Positions 1 to 7,733 of a stretch of 14,247 nt of DNA are shown here, piece by piece. A program made the position numbers and the translations under genes. Source of the stretch: JBFJVZ01 sp041623895 (lineage in GTDB: Bacteria > Planctomycetota > Planctomycetia > Pirellulales > Pirellulaceae). The stretch spans positions 1-14,247 of the forward strand of contig JBFJVZ010000180.1 in the NCBI GenBank assembly GCA_041623895.1, given 5' to 3'. The first letter of the stretch is position 1. The number at the start of each line of letters is the position of its first letter. Below the pieces are notes generated by a model that was not told the origin of the DNA, did not search any database, and saw nothing but the letters and a program-made list of their open reading frames with translations.

Positions 1-528
1 AGCTCTCGCGCCCGAGCCCGGAGCAACAGCCGATTGCTTTGCTTCTCGAAGTTCCTCCGCTGTGCGAGTGCCGCTCTTTCGATTGTTGGAACGCACCCGC
101 GTCCCGTCGAATCCGATGCCTTCAAACCGCACCAGCCCCATTTCCTGGCCCAACAGCACAACTTGCACGAACAGGTTGCGAAGTTCCTCAGGGTGTTTGC
201 GTCGAAATTCACTGAGCGTGCAGTGATCGATCGACATCCCCTGGGTCAGCCATTGAAAGTCGATCCGCACTTGCAGAGCTTCTTCCAGTTTACGGCTGGC
301 CCGAATTCGGCAGATCAAGCCGTAGATAATCACGCCACAAAGGATCCGCGAATGAATCGGCGGTTGGCCGAGCCGACCATGATAGGTCGACTCCGGCGGC
401 TGCCAATCCAATCAATCCAGCAGAGAATCGATGATGCGGACGTCATGGTCGAGCCCAATGACGTCATTGAGTTTGGTGGAAATGAGAAAGAGTTGGTCTC
501 GATTTTGAGCTGGCACTGCCGATCGCAT
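1..528 (-). pseudogene. IS1182-family transposase, N-terminal part, broken by an in-frame stop
   Basis: Reading the minus strand from an ATG at 528-526 gives a transposase N-terminus of about 176 codons that continues past position 1. Recognisable pieces in order are LNDVIGLDHDVRIIDSL, then WQPPESTYHGRLGQPPIHSR, then GMSIDHCTLSEFRRKHPEEL, then GIGFDGTRVRSNNRKSGTRT. This order (a 'STYHGRLGQPPIHP'-like block, a 'DHxTLSEFRRKH' block and a 'DGTRV' block with the first catalytic Asp) is typical of IS1182/DUF772 DDE transposases. The frame is interrupted by TGA at 414-412, between 'DSL' and 'LDWQPPE', where a sense codon such as CGA is expected. The catalytic core lies outside the window. I infer a decayed insertion sequence; whether the rest is intact cannot be seen. 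The open frame on the opposite strand (34-657) is antisense to this gene. Confidence 0.8.
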
Positions 529-581
529 CCCGACAGCCTCCCATGCACGCGTCCGCGAAATGCTCGACCAACATCGTACCC

Positions 582-609
582 CGATCGACTAAAATTACGA
601 TCGACTAAA
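582..609. repeat. 12-bp direct repeat between transposase remnant and sulfatase
   Basis: CGATCGACTAAA occurs at 582-593 and again at 598-609, spaced by ATTA, so the period is 16 bp. It lies in the 125-bp gap between the transposase start (528) and the sulfatase start (654). It could be part of the insertion-sequence end or a binding site upstream of the sulfatase; nothing in the sequence decides between them. No clear promoter was recognised in this gap. Confidence 0.45.
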
Positions 610-653
610 TCAACAGGCCGTCACGCGTCGCGGCTGACATTGAAAACACCCTC

Positions 654-2486
654 GTGAATATGACAATCATCAGCTTGCCAGCTTTCCGCCTTTACGCCGC
701 ACTGATCTTCAGTGCCGCATGCATCCTCGCCAGTCCGTCGGCCAACGCGGCTGATCAACCCAACATTCTTTTCATTCTCAGCGACGATCAGGGCTGGTGG
801 GATTTGGGCATCCGCGGCAACCAGGACATCGATACTCCAGTGCTGGATCGGTTTGCGCAAGCTGCCGTGGACTTCATTCGCTTTTACGCAGCTCCGGTTT
901 GTGCGCCGACCCGGGCCGGGCTGATGACCGGACGTTATTGTTTTCGCACAGGTCTGTATAACACGCGATTTGGCGGTGACACATTGGGGATCGATGAGAT
1001 CACCGTCGCCCAGATGCTCAAGCAGGCCGGTTACCGGACAGGCTGTTTCGGGAAATGGCACCTCGGCAAGTACGCGCCATATCAACCGCAGCACCGAGGC
1101 TTCGATGAGTTCTTGGGACACTATCACGGGCACATCGACGAATACGATTACCCGGACCAGATTGTCCACAATGGAAAGCCCGTGGAAGCTCGTCGCTATG
1201 TCACCGATCTCTTTACCGATGCAGCAATTGAGTTCATCGAAACAACTCGTGATCGACCGTGGTTCTGTTACGTACCGTTTAACGCGCCCCATTCACCGTG
1301 GGTCGTCGGTACCAGCCATGATGGGCAAGCGCGCGGCGATAAGCTGATCAACAAATACTTGAGGCGCGGATTGGAACTGCGTGAGGCTCGGATCTATGCC
1401 ATGATTGATATCATCGATCAGAATGTCGGTCGCTTGCTGGACAAGCTTGACGAAATGCAGCTCACCGAGAATACGGTGGTGCTGTTCATGACCGACAACG
1501 GCGGCGTCAGCAAACATTTCAAAGCAGGGCTGCGGTCGAACAAGGCATCGATTTACGAGGGTGGCGTGCGCGTGCCGCTGCTGGTCCGTTGGCCCGCTCA
1601 TTTTCCTGCCGGCGGCCGCGTTGAAGCGCAATGCTCGCACGTCGATCTTTTCCCAACCTTCTGCCAACTGGCGGGTGTGCCACTTCCCGAGGATCGCACA
1701 ATCGACGGCAAAAGCTTGTTGCCTCTGTTGCGGGCAGGCCAAGGCGAGCAACACCACCAGTACGTGTACCACGCCTGGGATCGCTTTTTTCCCAACCCCG
1801 ATTTTCGTTGGGCGATCTCCGATCAGCGGTGGAAGTTGGCCTGTCAGGTTGCCCGTAGCGGACCGGCAAGCCGCGTCCCCTCAAGCACGAAAACCAGTTC
1901 CAAAACGCCGGCAGAAAAACAGTGGCAACTCTTTGATCTGCAAAGCGATTTGAGCGAGAAGAACAACCTGATCAAGCATCACCCCGAGATCGCGCGTCGT
2001 TTGCGGGCCGAATTCCTGCGCTGGTTCGACGACGTGACCGCGGGCATCGAGTATCGGCCGGTAGCGATCCCGGTGGGACACCCCGACGAACCGGTGGTGG
2101 AAATTCAACCCAGTTGGGCGGAGTGGAAGGGCGACAACATCGAGTATGTTTTCCGCGGCTACGACTGGGACACGATCGAAGGCTGGAAGGACACGGGAGA
2201 GCACGCCACCTGGAAACTGGACGTTCAACAGGCCGGCCAATACGAAGTAACGATCAGCTATGGACGGTCGCCGCACAGCGGCGGCGCGATAACGATCAGC
2301 GTTGGCAACGAATCGATCGAATGCGGCCCGCCAGCCACTGCGACAGCTGATGTATTCAAGAGATTAAGCGTCGGCAAACTGCAACTAAGCAAAGGGCCGG
2401 CAGTCCTGAAAGCAGCAGTGACAAAACCGCACCCCGGCGAAGTGCTGCGTCTGAACAAGATCTATTTGCGACGGGCTGAGCTTTAG
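654..2486 (+). CDS. Secreted family S1 sulfatase (arylsulfatase type) with C-terminal beta-sandwich domain
   Basis: Predicted exported sulfatase that hydrolyses sulfate esters, probably on a sulfated polysaccharide or glycan. The 610-residue product begins with a signal peptide (hydrophobic 13-26, likely cleavage after SANA at 32). The active-site motif CAPTR is at 83-87; Cys83 would be converted to formylglycine. Other family marks are SDDQG (43-47, metal-binding Asp pair), LMTGRY (90-95), GKWHLGKY (133-140, catalytic Lys/His), APHSP (211-215) and TDNGG (280-284, metal-binding Asp/Asn). From about 487 to the end lies an extra domain (ATWKLDVQQAGQYEVTISYG), resembling the galactose-binding or CBM-like beta-sandwich seen on some planctomycete sulfatases. 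The start is GTG at 654; an in-frame ATG at 660 is equally possible and neither has a Shine-Dalgarno sequence. It is transcribed away from the transposase remnant and toward the amidohydrolases. The substrate cannot be told from sequence alone. Confidence 0.95.
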   Translation: MNMTIISLPAFRLYAALIFSAACILASPSANAADQPNILFILSDDQGWWDLGIRGNQDIDTPVLDRFAQAAVDFIRFYAAPVCAPTRAGLMTGRYCFRTGLYNTRFGGDTLGIDEITVAQMLKQAGYRTGCFGKWHLGKYAPYQPQHRGFDEFLGHYHGHIDEYDYPDQIVHNGKPVEARRYVTDLFTDAAIEFIETTRDRPWFCYVPFNAPHSPWVVGTSHDGQARGDKLINKYLRRGLELREARIYAMIDIIDQNVGRLLDKLDEMQLTENTVVLFMTDNGGVSKHFKAGLRSNKASIYEGGVRVPLLVRWPAHFPAGGRVEAQCSHVDLFPTFCQLAGVPLPEDRTIDGKSLLPLLRAGQGEQHHQYVYHAWDRFFPNPDFRWAISDQRWKLACQVARSGPASRVPSSTKTSSKTPAEKQWQLFDLQSDLSEKNNLIKHHPEIARRLRAEFLRWFDDVTAGIEYRPVAIPVGHPDEPVVEIQPSWAEWKGDNIEYVFRGYDWDTIEGWKDTGEHATWKLDVQQAGQYEVTISYGRSPHSGGAITISVGNESIECGPPATATADVFKRLSVGKLQLSKGPAVLKAAVTKPHPGEVLRLNKIYLRRAEL

Positions 2487-2508
2487 CCCATTTTCAGATA
2501 TCTCGTAG

Positions 2509-2545
2509 GCCAGGACTTGTCCTGGCAATCAGGCGGCAGGACAAG
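2509..2545. terminator. Competing hairpins just downstream of the sulfatase stop
   Basis: GCCAGGAC (2509-2516) pairs perfectly with GTCCTGGC (2519-2526) across two bases. Alternatively CTTGTCCTG (2516-2524) pairs perfectly with CAGGACAAG (2537-2545). The two stems share bases and exclude each other. The first begins 23 bases after the sulfatase stop codon. There is no U-run, so a classical rho-independent terminator is doubtful; the site may instead protect the transcript end or be a REP-like repeat. Confidence 0.35.
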
Positions 2546-2596
2546 GAGAGCATCCGGCTTAGGAAGTGCTAACCCAACAATCATAAAGAAGAACCG

Positions 2597-2712
2597 CAGC
2601 AGCGGTGACAGCATACAGCCTGGGGTGAACCAACGAGACGTTTCCAGGGGCTGCGGAATGCTCGCTCAGACGAGCAATCCTGACCCCAGGCTATACTCTG
2701 CCACTGCTACGC
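2597..2712. repeat. Long imperfect inverted repeat (cruciform-like)
   Basis: AGCCTGGGGT (2617-2626) is the exact reverse complement of ACCCCAGGCT (2683-2692). Outside this core the arms continue to pair imperfectly, GCAGCAGCGGTGACAG (2597-2612) against the segment ending at 2712. The loop contains a second hairpin, TGCTCG (2659-2664) with CGAGCA (2671-2676). It is most likely a dispersed intergenic repeat; a structured RNA cannot be excluded. Confidence 0.45.
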
Positions 2713-2869
2713 AGTTGTCGCATTGTTGTGACGAATCAAAACGTTTGTGCCTGCAACTACCGTGACTCCAGGGAAAAGCCAAGCTCAAACTACTTCTCAA
2801 GCCGGACGCACTGCAAGTCCTGGCCTACCGATGATCCCACATCAATGATGAAAATTCGCCAGCCTACGA

Positions 2870-4174
2870 CTAACGTTGCTGCAAGTACTTCTGCTGATAT
2901 TTTTGGTACAGCGTTTTGTGGCGACTGCCCAAGTCGACGGCTCGACCTTGGATGAATGCCGCCGTGACATTTGATTCTGTTTCCAAAATGTCGCCGTCGC
3001 TGATGAACAACGTCGCGTCCTTGCCGACCGTGATGGATCCAAGGCGGTCGGCGATCCCCAAGATCTCGGCGGCGGATAGTGTGATGGCCCGCACCGCTTC
3101 TTGCCGGGGCAAGCCGTAGGCAACCGCGGTTGCCGCGTGATAAGGCAAGTTGCAAGCCAAAGCCGCGCCTCCGGGGGATCCCGCACCTGAACCGCTGATT
3201 GCATAAGGCACGCCGGCGCGGCGCAGTCGATCCGGCAAGGTGTAGGAAGCGTCGTAAGGGTCATGCCTTCGTCGCGGCAGACGGTAGATACCGGAGATGA
3301 TCACCGGGACTTGGTATTTCCGCAGCAGTTCGCTGCATTCGGGCGCGTCGTAGCCGCCGTAGATGATCAGCGAAAGATTTTGGCTTTCCACGTAGGTGAC
3401 CGCCGATTCGATCACGGCCTGGTCGTTTGCCTCCGCGATGATCGGCAATTCGCCGTCAATCACGCCCAGCAAACTTTCCAAGCGAAGATCACTGGGTGTT
3501 TGCTCGGGCCGCGATTGCCGCGCGTCGCGATAGCGTGTTGCTTCATGCAATAGCGCGTCCAGCTCTTGCATTTTTGCTTCACGTTTTTCAACTTGCTTTT
3601 GCGGATCCTGGTCACTTGGATTCATGGCAGACCAATCGATGTACAAACCGGCGGGGGCTTTCAGCGTCATGTCCCCGACCGTCCAGCCGTCCAATTGAAC
3701 CACGGCCGCCTGGCCCCGCAGCCACTGTCCTTTGGGAGCCGTTAACGCCAGCAGGACGCCACCCGATCTTGCCACCGGAATCAACTCACTGTCGGGATTC
3801 ACAGCAACCCACGAGCGGGCATTCGGATTACGGTCGCCGCGCTCGGTATGGTCTCTGGTTGACTCAATAGCGTTGATCTCACGGAGCCCAATGTCGGACA
3901 TCGATTCGATCAAGCCGGGGTAAATATGTTTGCCCGCGGCATCGATCTTCTTGGCGCCCGCTGGTACCGCGAGGTTTTTGCCGACAGCGGTGATCTTGCC
4001 TTGGTCAAAGATAACCGTGCCGTTTACGATCTCGGGTCCGTCGATGGTGTGAACCGTAGCGGCGGTGATCACGATGGGTTGCTGTTGCGGTTCGCCGGGG
4101 ATCTGATCGTGAGCAAGGGCAACACTGCAAAGCAGGCAATGAGCAAAGGTAATGGGAAGAAGCAAAGTTCTCAT
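2870..4174 (-). CDS. Secreted amidohydrolase-family protein lacking the HxH metal motif
   Basis: A 434-residue protein of the imidazolonepropionase-like amidohydrolase superfamily (COG1228 type), predicted to be exported (signal peptide 1 to about 21, MRTLLLPITFAHCLLCSVAL). The beta-sandwich part is ITAATVHTIDGPEIVNGTVI (37-56) and the barrel opens at KHIYPGLIESMSDIGL (82-97). Active members have PGLIDxHxH here; both histidines are missing. GDRNPNARSWVAVNPDSELI (113-132), SGGVLLALTAPKG (137-149) and LGSITVGKDATLFISDGD (378-395) match this subgroup. The start at 4174 is preferred over an in-frame start at 4219: it forms an ATGA overlap with the stop of the upstream gene, has GGGGAAGGG at 4190-4182 and is followed directly by the signal peptide. 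It may be a pseudoenzyme or a partner of the upstream protein; the substrate is unknown. Confidence 0.9.
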   Translation of the reverse strand: MRTLLLPITFAHCLLCSVALAHDQIPGEPQQQPIVITAATVHTIDGPEIVNGTVIFDQGKITAVGKNLAVPAGAKKIDAAGKHIYPGLIESMSDIGLREINAIESTRDHTERGDRNPNARSWVAVNPDSELIPVARSGGVLLALTAPKGQWLRGQAAVVQLDGWTVGDMTLKAPAGLYIDWSAMNPSDQDPQKQVEKREAKMQELDALLHEATRYRDARQSRPEQTPSDLRLESLLGVIDGELPIIAEANDQAVIESAVTYVESQNLSLIIYGGYDAPECSELLRKYQVPVIISGIYRLPRRRHDPYDASYTLPDRLRRAGVPYAISGSGAGSPGGAALACNLPYHAATAVAYGLPRQEAVRAITLSAAEILGIADRLGSITVGKDATLFISDGDILETESNVTAAFIQGRAVDLGSRHKTLYQKYQQKYLQQR

Positions 4175-7100
4175 CGCGCCGCCCTTCCCCTTGAATCGAA
4201 GCCGCCATGGCAACCACAAAAGACATCGTGCCGGTACCAGCGATCTTCTTCCTCAATCTCTTGGTCCTCTTGTTCCTTTTTCTTTTCGCCGCTGCTGAGC
4301 ACTTTTTGCACCAGCGCCGCGTGCAGTTGCGCGTCGCGGGCTCGGATTTGCTGATCGGAGAGAAGATCAAAGTACCGTTTGCCGTCGATCCAAGTTTGTT
4401 CACACCGGCTGGTCGTGGAAAGCGGTCGACCACTCCAAACGACCAGGTCCGCATGTTTGCCCGCGGTAATCGAACCGACGTAATCATCGATGCGAAGTTG
4501 CCTGGCCGGATTCAGGGTGACAAACTTTAAAGCTTCTTGTTCGGGAACGCCGCCATACTTGGTTGCTTTGGCGGCTTCGGTGTTCAAGTGCCTGGCAAGC
4601 TCGCGATTATCGCTGTTGAACGAGACATTGACACCTTGCCTGAACATCAATGCGCCGTTGTAGGGGATCGCGTCGAAAACCTCGAACTTGTAGGCCCACC
4701 AATCGGAGAAAGCCGAGCCCATGGCGCCGTGCTGAACCATGCGATCGGCGACTTTGTAGCCTTCCAGGATGTGTTGTAGCGTGCCAATCTGGATCCCGAA
4801 TTCTTCCAGCACGTCCAGCGTGGCGACGATTTCGTCTTGCCGGTAGCTATGGCAGTGAATCCATCGCTCACCGCGCTGCACTTCTGCCAAGGCTTCCAGC
4901 TGCAAGTCGATGCGCGGTGGCAGCGTGCTGCGATCGCCGTTTCGCCAACGCCGCCAGGCAGTGTCGTATTCGCGCGCGGCCAGCAGTTGATCACGAATGA
5001 TCTGTTCCACCCCCATCCTCGTGTTGGGATAACGTGACTGATTGCGTTTGACGTTTTCGCCCAGCGCGAACTTGATGCCCGGGGGTGCCTCGCTCATCCG
5101 CAGGCCATCCATCGACTCGCCCCAGCGAAGTTTGATGACCTGGTTTTGGCCGCCGATAGGATTGGCTGATCCATGCAGGATATTGGCGATCGTGAGGCCG
5201 CCGGCAAGCTGCCGATAGATATTGATGTCGCTATTGTCGATGAAGTCAGCGATGCGGACTTCAGCAGTGACCGCTTGGGCTGACTCGTTGACGCCGCCGT
5301 CGGTTGCCATGTGTGAGTGACAATCGATCAAACCTGGAGTGATGTGTTTGCCGCGAGCATCGATGATTTGGCAATTTTCGGGAACGGCCAGGTTTGCTCC
5401 GACCTCCGCGATCTTGCCGTCGCGGATCAGCACGTCGGCTTCTGCCAGGACTCCCTGCTGGTCACATGTCCAAATCGTGGCTTTACGAAAGATGACCGTT
5501 GCTGCTTCGGCTGGCGGTGCAAGTAGGCCATTGGCGCCCAGAGGCGTCAGCAGCGGTGTGATGAATTGTTCTGTGTCCGCATCCGCGTCTGCCTCTGCAG
5601 CTTGGTCTTGATCAGCTTTGCTTTCTTTTGTTGCCGCCTGTTCGTCGGTTTCGGCAGCCTTCAGGCGGCTGACTTTGACCGCAATCACCGCGCCGTTTGG
5701 CGGTGTCAGTGTCGCAAAGATTTCCGGATCGCTGTCCCGCTGTCCGGATGCCACGGTGACGAAAGTCAGCTGAGATTTTCCGTTTGGCAAGTCACCGCTC
5801 AACTCGCTCAAGTCAACAACGGCGGTCATCCGGTCACGCTGACGAACGAGGTTGTTTAACTTTGCCGCGACACGGTTCTCCCCGCTGGTCTCTTTGCGGG
5901 CTTTCTTCTTTTCGTCTGTGGGCGTTTTCAGCGATCCGATCAGCTTGTCGTCTTTGCGTTCCAACTCCAGCAGGCCAGCAAATTTGGTTTGGCCGATTTT
6001 GCAGGTGACGCTCCAGCGGCCAGCCAATTCGTCCACACCGATATCTTTTGCCGCATCGATGACGAATTGTTGTCCGGCAATCCACGTTTCCAGAATCTTG
6101 GTTTCGGCCGCGAACAGGTCGCCGTCGGTAATGATCAGGTTCGCCAGCATCCCTGCGCGAACACGACCGGTTGTCGCATCAATTCCCATTAGCTGGGCGG
6201 GCACCGTGGTCATGGCGGCGAGCGCACGTTGCTGGTCCAAACCTCGCTCGACCGCCTTGCGAACCTGTTTTAGAAAGCCGCCCACATCGTCCAATCCATC
6301 GGTCGTCAAGCAAATGGGCACGCCGGCGGCCGCGAGCCTTGCTGGGTTCTCGGCAGCCAGATCCCAGTGCATCAGTGCTTGCAGCGATACATCCCGAGCT
6401 GCAGCCGCCTCGGTCAGCTTGGGTGGATCGGGAAAGTTGACGGGGACCAGGATGGGCCTGCCCGTTGCCGCGATCCGATCCAATGCTCGATATTCGCGCC
6501 CGGAGCCTCGCAGGATGATCTGCAACGAGAATTCCTGTGCGAGTTGTTCGCCGCGCAATGCCATCCGTTCATTAGGTGCATCGACGACAAAGATCTCCGA
6601 AACCGACGCGACGGAAAGCGTATCCAACGCGATGTTGGTTTCCGGTCGGGGCAGATCGGGCTTGGCTCGATAGGCCGTCCAGGCGTCGCGATACCACTGC
6701 GCGTCATACAGTGATTGACGCAGCAGCGCCACCGCACCCATCGGCGAATTCGGATAGCTGTTGCGAGCTGCGCCGCGAGGGACTGTCAACTGTAAATGTT
6801 GCCAGGCATGCGGCTTCAGCAGCATGCGTCCGGCGGCGCCCTCGCCCAACAATACGATTGCGCTGGATCCTTTGACGATGCCGCCCTGGGGGGCAACGAG
6901 TCGCACGGTGATTCCTTGCGATCGAAGCTTATTCACATCTTTAACGGAGGCTGCAGCAATCAACTGTGCCGACCGTTGCGGCGTGATATTGTCATTCCAG
7001 TAACCGACTTGTGTTTTTGGCAGTGGCACGTCCGCTTCGCCCCAAGCGTCAATCAAGCCCGGATAGATTGTCCGTCCGCTGCAATCGATGCTCATGAATC

Positions 7101-7338
7101 CGGGCGGGATCTCGACATCCGTTGCGACAGCCGTGATCGACGTATCTTGAATCAAAACCGTGGCGTCTTCGATCGTTTGATTCGGCCCGCTGACGACTCG
7201 CGCGTGGATTAAGGCATAGTTTCTGGGACGGTTATCGCGAAGACCTACGATCGGCTCTGCAGCCACCTGACTTTGTGCCAAGACGTCGACACACAAGCCC
7301 ATGATCAACAGCGTTGCGGCGAAAAAAATCCGAATCAT
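4171..7338 (-). CDS. Secreted two-module amidohydrolase, N-terminal module degenerate, C-terminal module intact
   Basis: A 1055-residue exported protein (signal peptide 1-21, cleavage near VLAQ) with two amidohydrolase modules. Module 1 spans roughly 40-425; its barrel entry reads RTIYPGLIDAWGEADV (89-104), so the HxH is replaced, although TTDGLDD (345-351) remains. A linker of about 190 residues follows: a beta-rich part from GRWSVTCKIGQTKFAGLLEL (440-459) and low-complexity acidic stretches near 472-490 and 565-590. Module 2 spans 613-1015 and keeps the usual ligands: PGLIDCHSHMA (668-678; His674 and His676), HCH (828-830), His856 in TLQHILEG and Asp910 in FNSDNRELA. It also has ITAGKHADLVVW (957-968). 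The C-terminus is a charged tail (1018-1032) and a short Cys/His-containing end. It is the first gene of the operon; the stop overlaps the next start (ATGA). No strong ribosome binding site precedes the ATG. Family members act as metal-dependent C-N hydrolases; the substrate is not predictable here. Confidence 0.92.
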   Translation of the reverse strand: MIRIFFAATLLIMGLCVDVLAQSQVAAEPIVGLRDNRPRNYALIHARVVSGPNQTIEDATVLIQDTSITAVATDVEIPPGFMSIDCSGRTIYPGLIDAWGEADVPLPKTQVGYWNDNITPQRSAQLIAAASVKDVNKLRSQGITVRLVAPQGGIVKGSSAIVLLGEGAAGRMLLKPHAWQHLQLTVPRGAARNSYPNSPMGAVALLRQSLYDAQWYRDAWTAYRAKPDLPRPETNIALDTLSVASVSEIFVVDAPNERMALRGEQLAQEFSLQIILRGSGREYRALDRIAATGRPILVPVNFPDPPKLTEAAAARDVSLQALMHWDLAAENPARLAAAGVPICLTTDGLDDVGGFLKQVRKAVERGLDQQRALAAMTTVPAQLMGIDATTGRVRAGMLANLIITDGDLFAAETKILETWIAGQQFVIDAAKDIGVDELAGRWSVTCKIGQTKFAGLLELERKDDKLIGSLKTPTDEKKKARKETSGENRVAAKLNNLVRQRDRMTAVVDLSELSGDLPNGKSQLTFVTVASGQRDSDPEIFATLTPPNGAVIAVKVSRLKAAETDEQAATKESKADQDQAAEADADADTEQFITPLLTPLGANGLLAPPAEAATVIFRKATIWTCDQQGVLAEADVLIRDGKIAEVGANLAVPENCQIIDARGKHITPGLIDCHSHMATDGGVNESAQAVTAEVRIADFIDNSDINIYRQLAGGLTIANILHGSANPIGGQNQVIKLRWGESMDGLRMSEAPPGIKFALGENVKRNQSRYPNTRMGVEQIIRDQLLAAREYDTAWRRWRNGDRSTLPPRIDLQLEALAEVQRGERWIHCHSYRQDEIVATLDVLEEFGIQIGTLQHILEGYKVADRMVQHGAMGSAFSDWWAYKFEVFDAIPYNGALMFRQGVNVSFNSDNRELARHLNTEAAKATKYGGVPEQEALKFVTLNPARQLRIDDYVGSITAGKHADLVVWSGRPLSTTSRCEQTWIDGKRYFDLLSDQQIRARDAQLHAALVQKVLSSGEKKKEQEDQEIEEEDRWYRHDVFCGCHGGFDSRGRAAR

Positions 7339-7382
7339 CCCGTGTCTCTGCAGGCCCCCGTCCGCTTACCAACCCCGCAACC

Positions 7383-7424
7383 GCGGAAAAGGGGTCACCC
7401 CTTTTTCGCGTGCCCCTTTTCCGC
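7383..7424. repeat. Nested palindrome with mutually exclusive stems (REP-like or bidirectional terminator)
   Basis: GCGGAAAAGGGG (7383-7394) can pair with the adjacent CCCCTTTTT (7397-7405), leaving a minimal loop, or over 12 perfect bases with CCCCTTTTCCGC (7413-7424). The inner stem ends in a T-run on the plus strand, and on the minus strand the stem also ends in T residues, so it could stop transcription either way. It lies 45 bp upstream of the large amidohydrolase and about 310 bp beyond the stop of the 392-aa gene, both on the minus strand. Confidence 0.5.
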
Positions 7425-7440
7425 TGACTAGACATCATAA

Positions 7441-7584
7441 TTACAAGGGAGACGGCTTGCTCAATCCAGCGATGCCGTCGCGCAAGCGGCAATGAATTTG
7501 CATGTGCCCTGGGCCCGGCCCGGCTGTTCGGATCGGAAAACCAGCAATTTGAAGGATTTCGACCCGCCGATAACTTCGCAACAT
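7441..7584 (-). other. Possible 47-codon ORF in repeat-like intergenic sequence
   Basis: An ATG at 7584-7582 opens a 47-codon frame (beginning MLRSYRRVEILQIAGFPIRT) that ends with TAA at 7443-7441. A parallel frame over 7510-7575 reads AGRNPSNCWFSDPNSR. Both strings seem familiar from small hypothetical proteins scattered through Rhodopirellula-type genomes, which would make this a dispersed intergenic repeat rather than a gene. That is recollection, not a search result. No Shine-Dalgarno sequence is seen. Confidence 0.25.
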
Positions 7585-7660
7585 GTCAGCTGGAGCGGCC
7601 AGTACAGCCGGCGTGGATCAAGCTAGCGTCTGTCCAGATGAAAGACGGGGATGTGAGTCG

Positions 7661-7682
7661 TAGCGGAAGTCGGAAGACTTCC
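7661..7682. repeat. 22-bp palindromic repeat, copy 1
   Basis: TAGCGGAAGTCGG, then AA, then GACTTCC: a palindrome with GGAAGTC and GACTTCC arms. The same sequence with only the two central bases changed occurs at 8932-8953, so the two copies bracket the 392-aa gene. It resembles a REP-type repeat. Confidence 0.6.
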
Positions 7683-7733
7683 GGCCAGCGGCGCACGAAG
7701 AAGCAGCTGCCGAAATACGCTAAAGAGAATTGT

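Larger units (their letters stand above)
2505..2828. repeat. MITE-like palindromic intergenic element
   Basis: This fills most of the 383-bp spacer between the convergent sulfatase and amidohydrolase genes. GTAGGCCAGGACTTG at 2505-2519 reappears as its exact reverse complement at 2814-2828, giving 15-bp terminal inverted repeats around about 324 bp. No convincing protein is encoded inside and no clear target-site duplication is seen at the edges. Two further hairpins lie within it (2509-2545 and 2597-2712). The structure fits a non-autonomous mobile element or a composite of REP-like palindromes; that reading is inference. Confidence 0.5.

Noticed and set aside
34..657. 207-codon open frame on the plus strand
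   Set aside because: It is antisense to the transposase remnant, whose minus-strand frame gives clear family motifs; the plus-strand product resembles nothing.
621..1292. 223-codon open frame on the minus strand
   Set aside because: It lies opposite the sulfatase catalytic region, where the plus-strand frame carries all the family motifs.
5852..6673. 273-codon open frame on the plus strand
   Set aside because: It is antisense to the large amidohydrolase and is rich in Ser/Arg/Ala, as expected of a shadow frame in GC-rich coding DNA.
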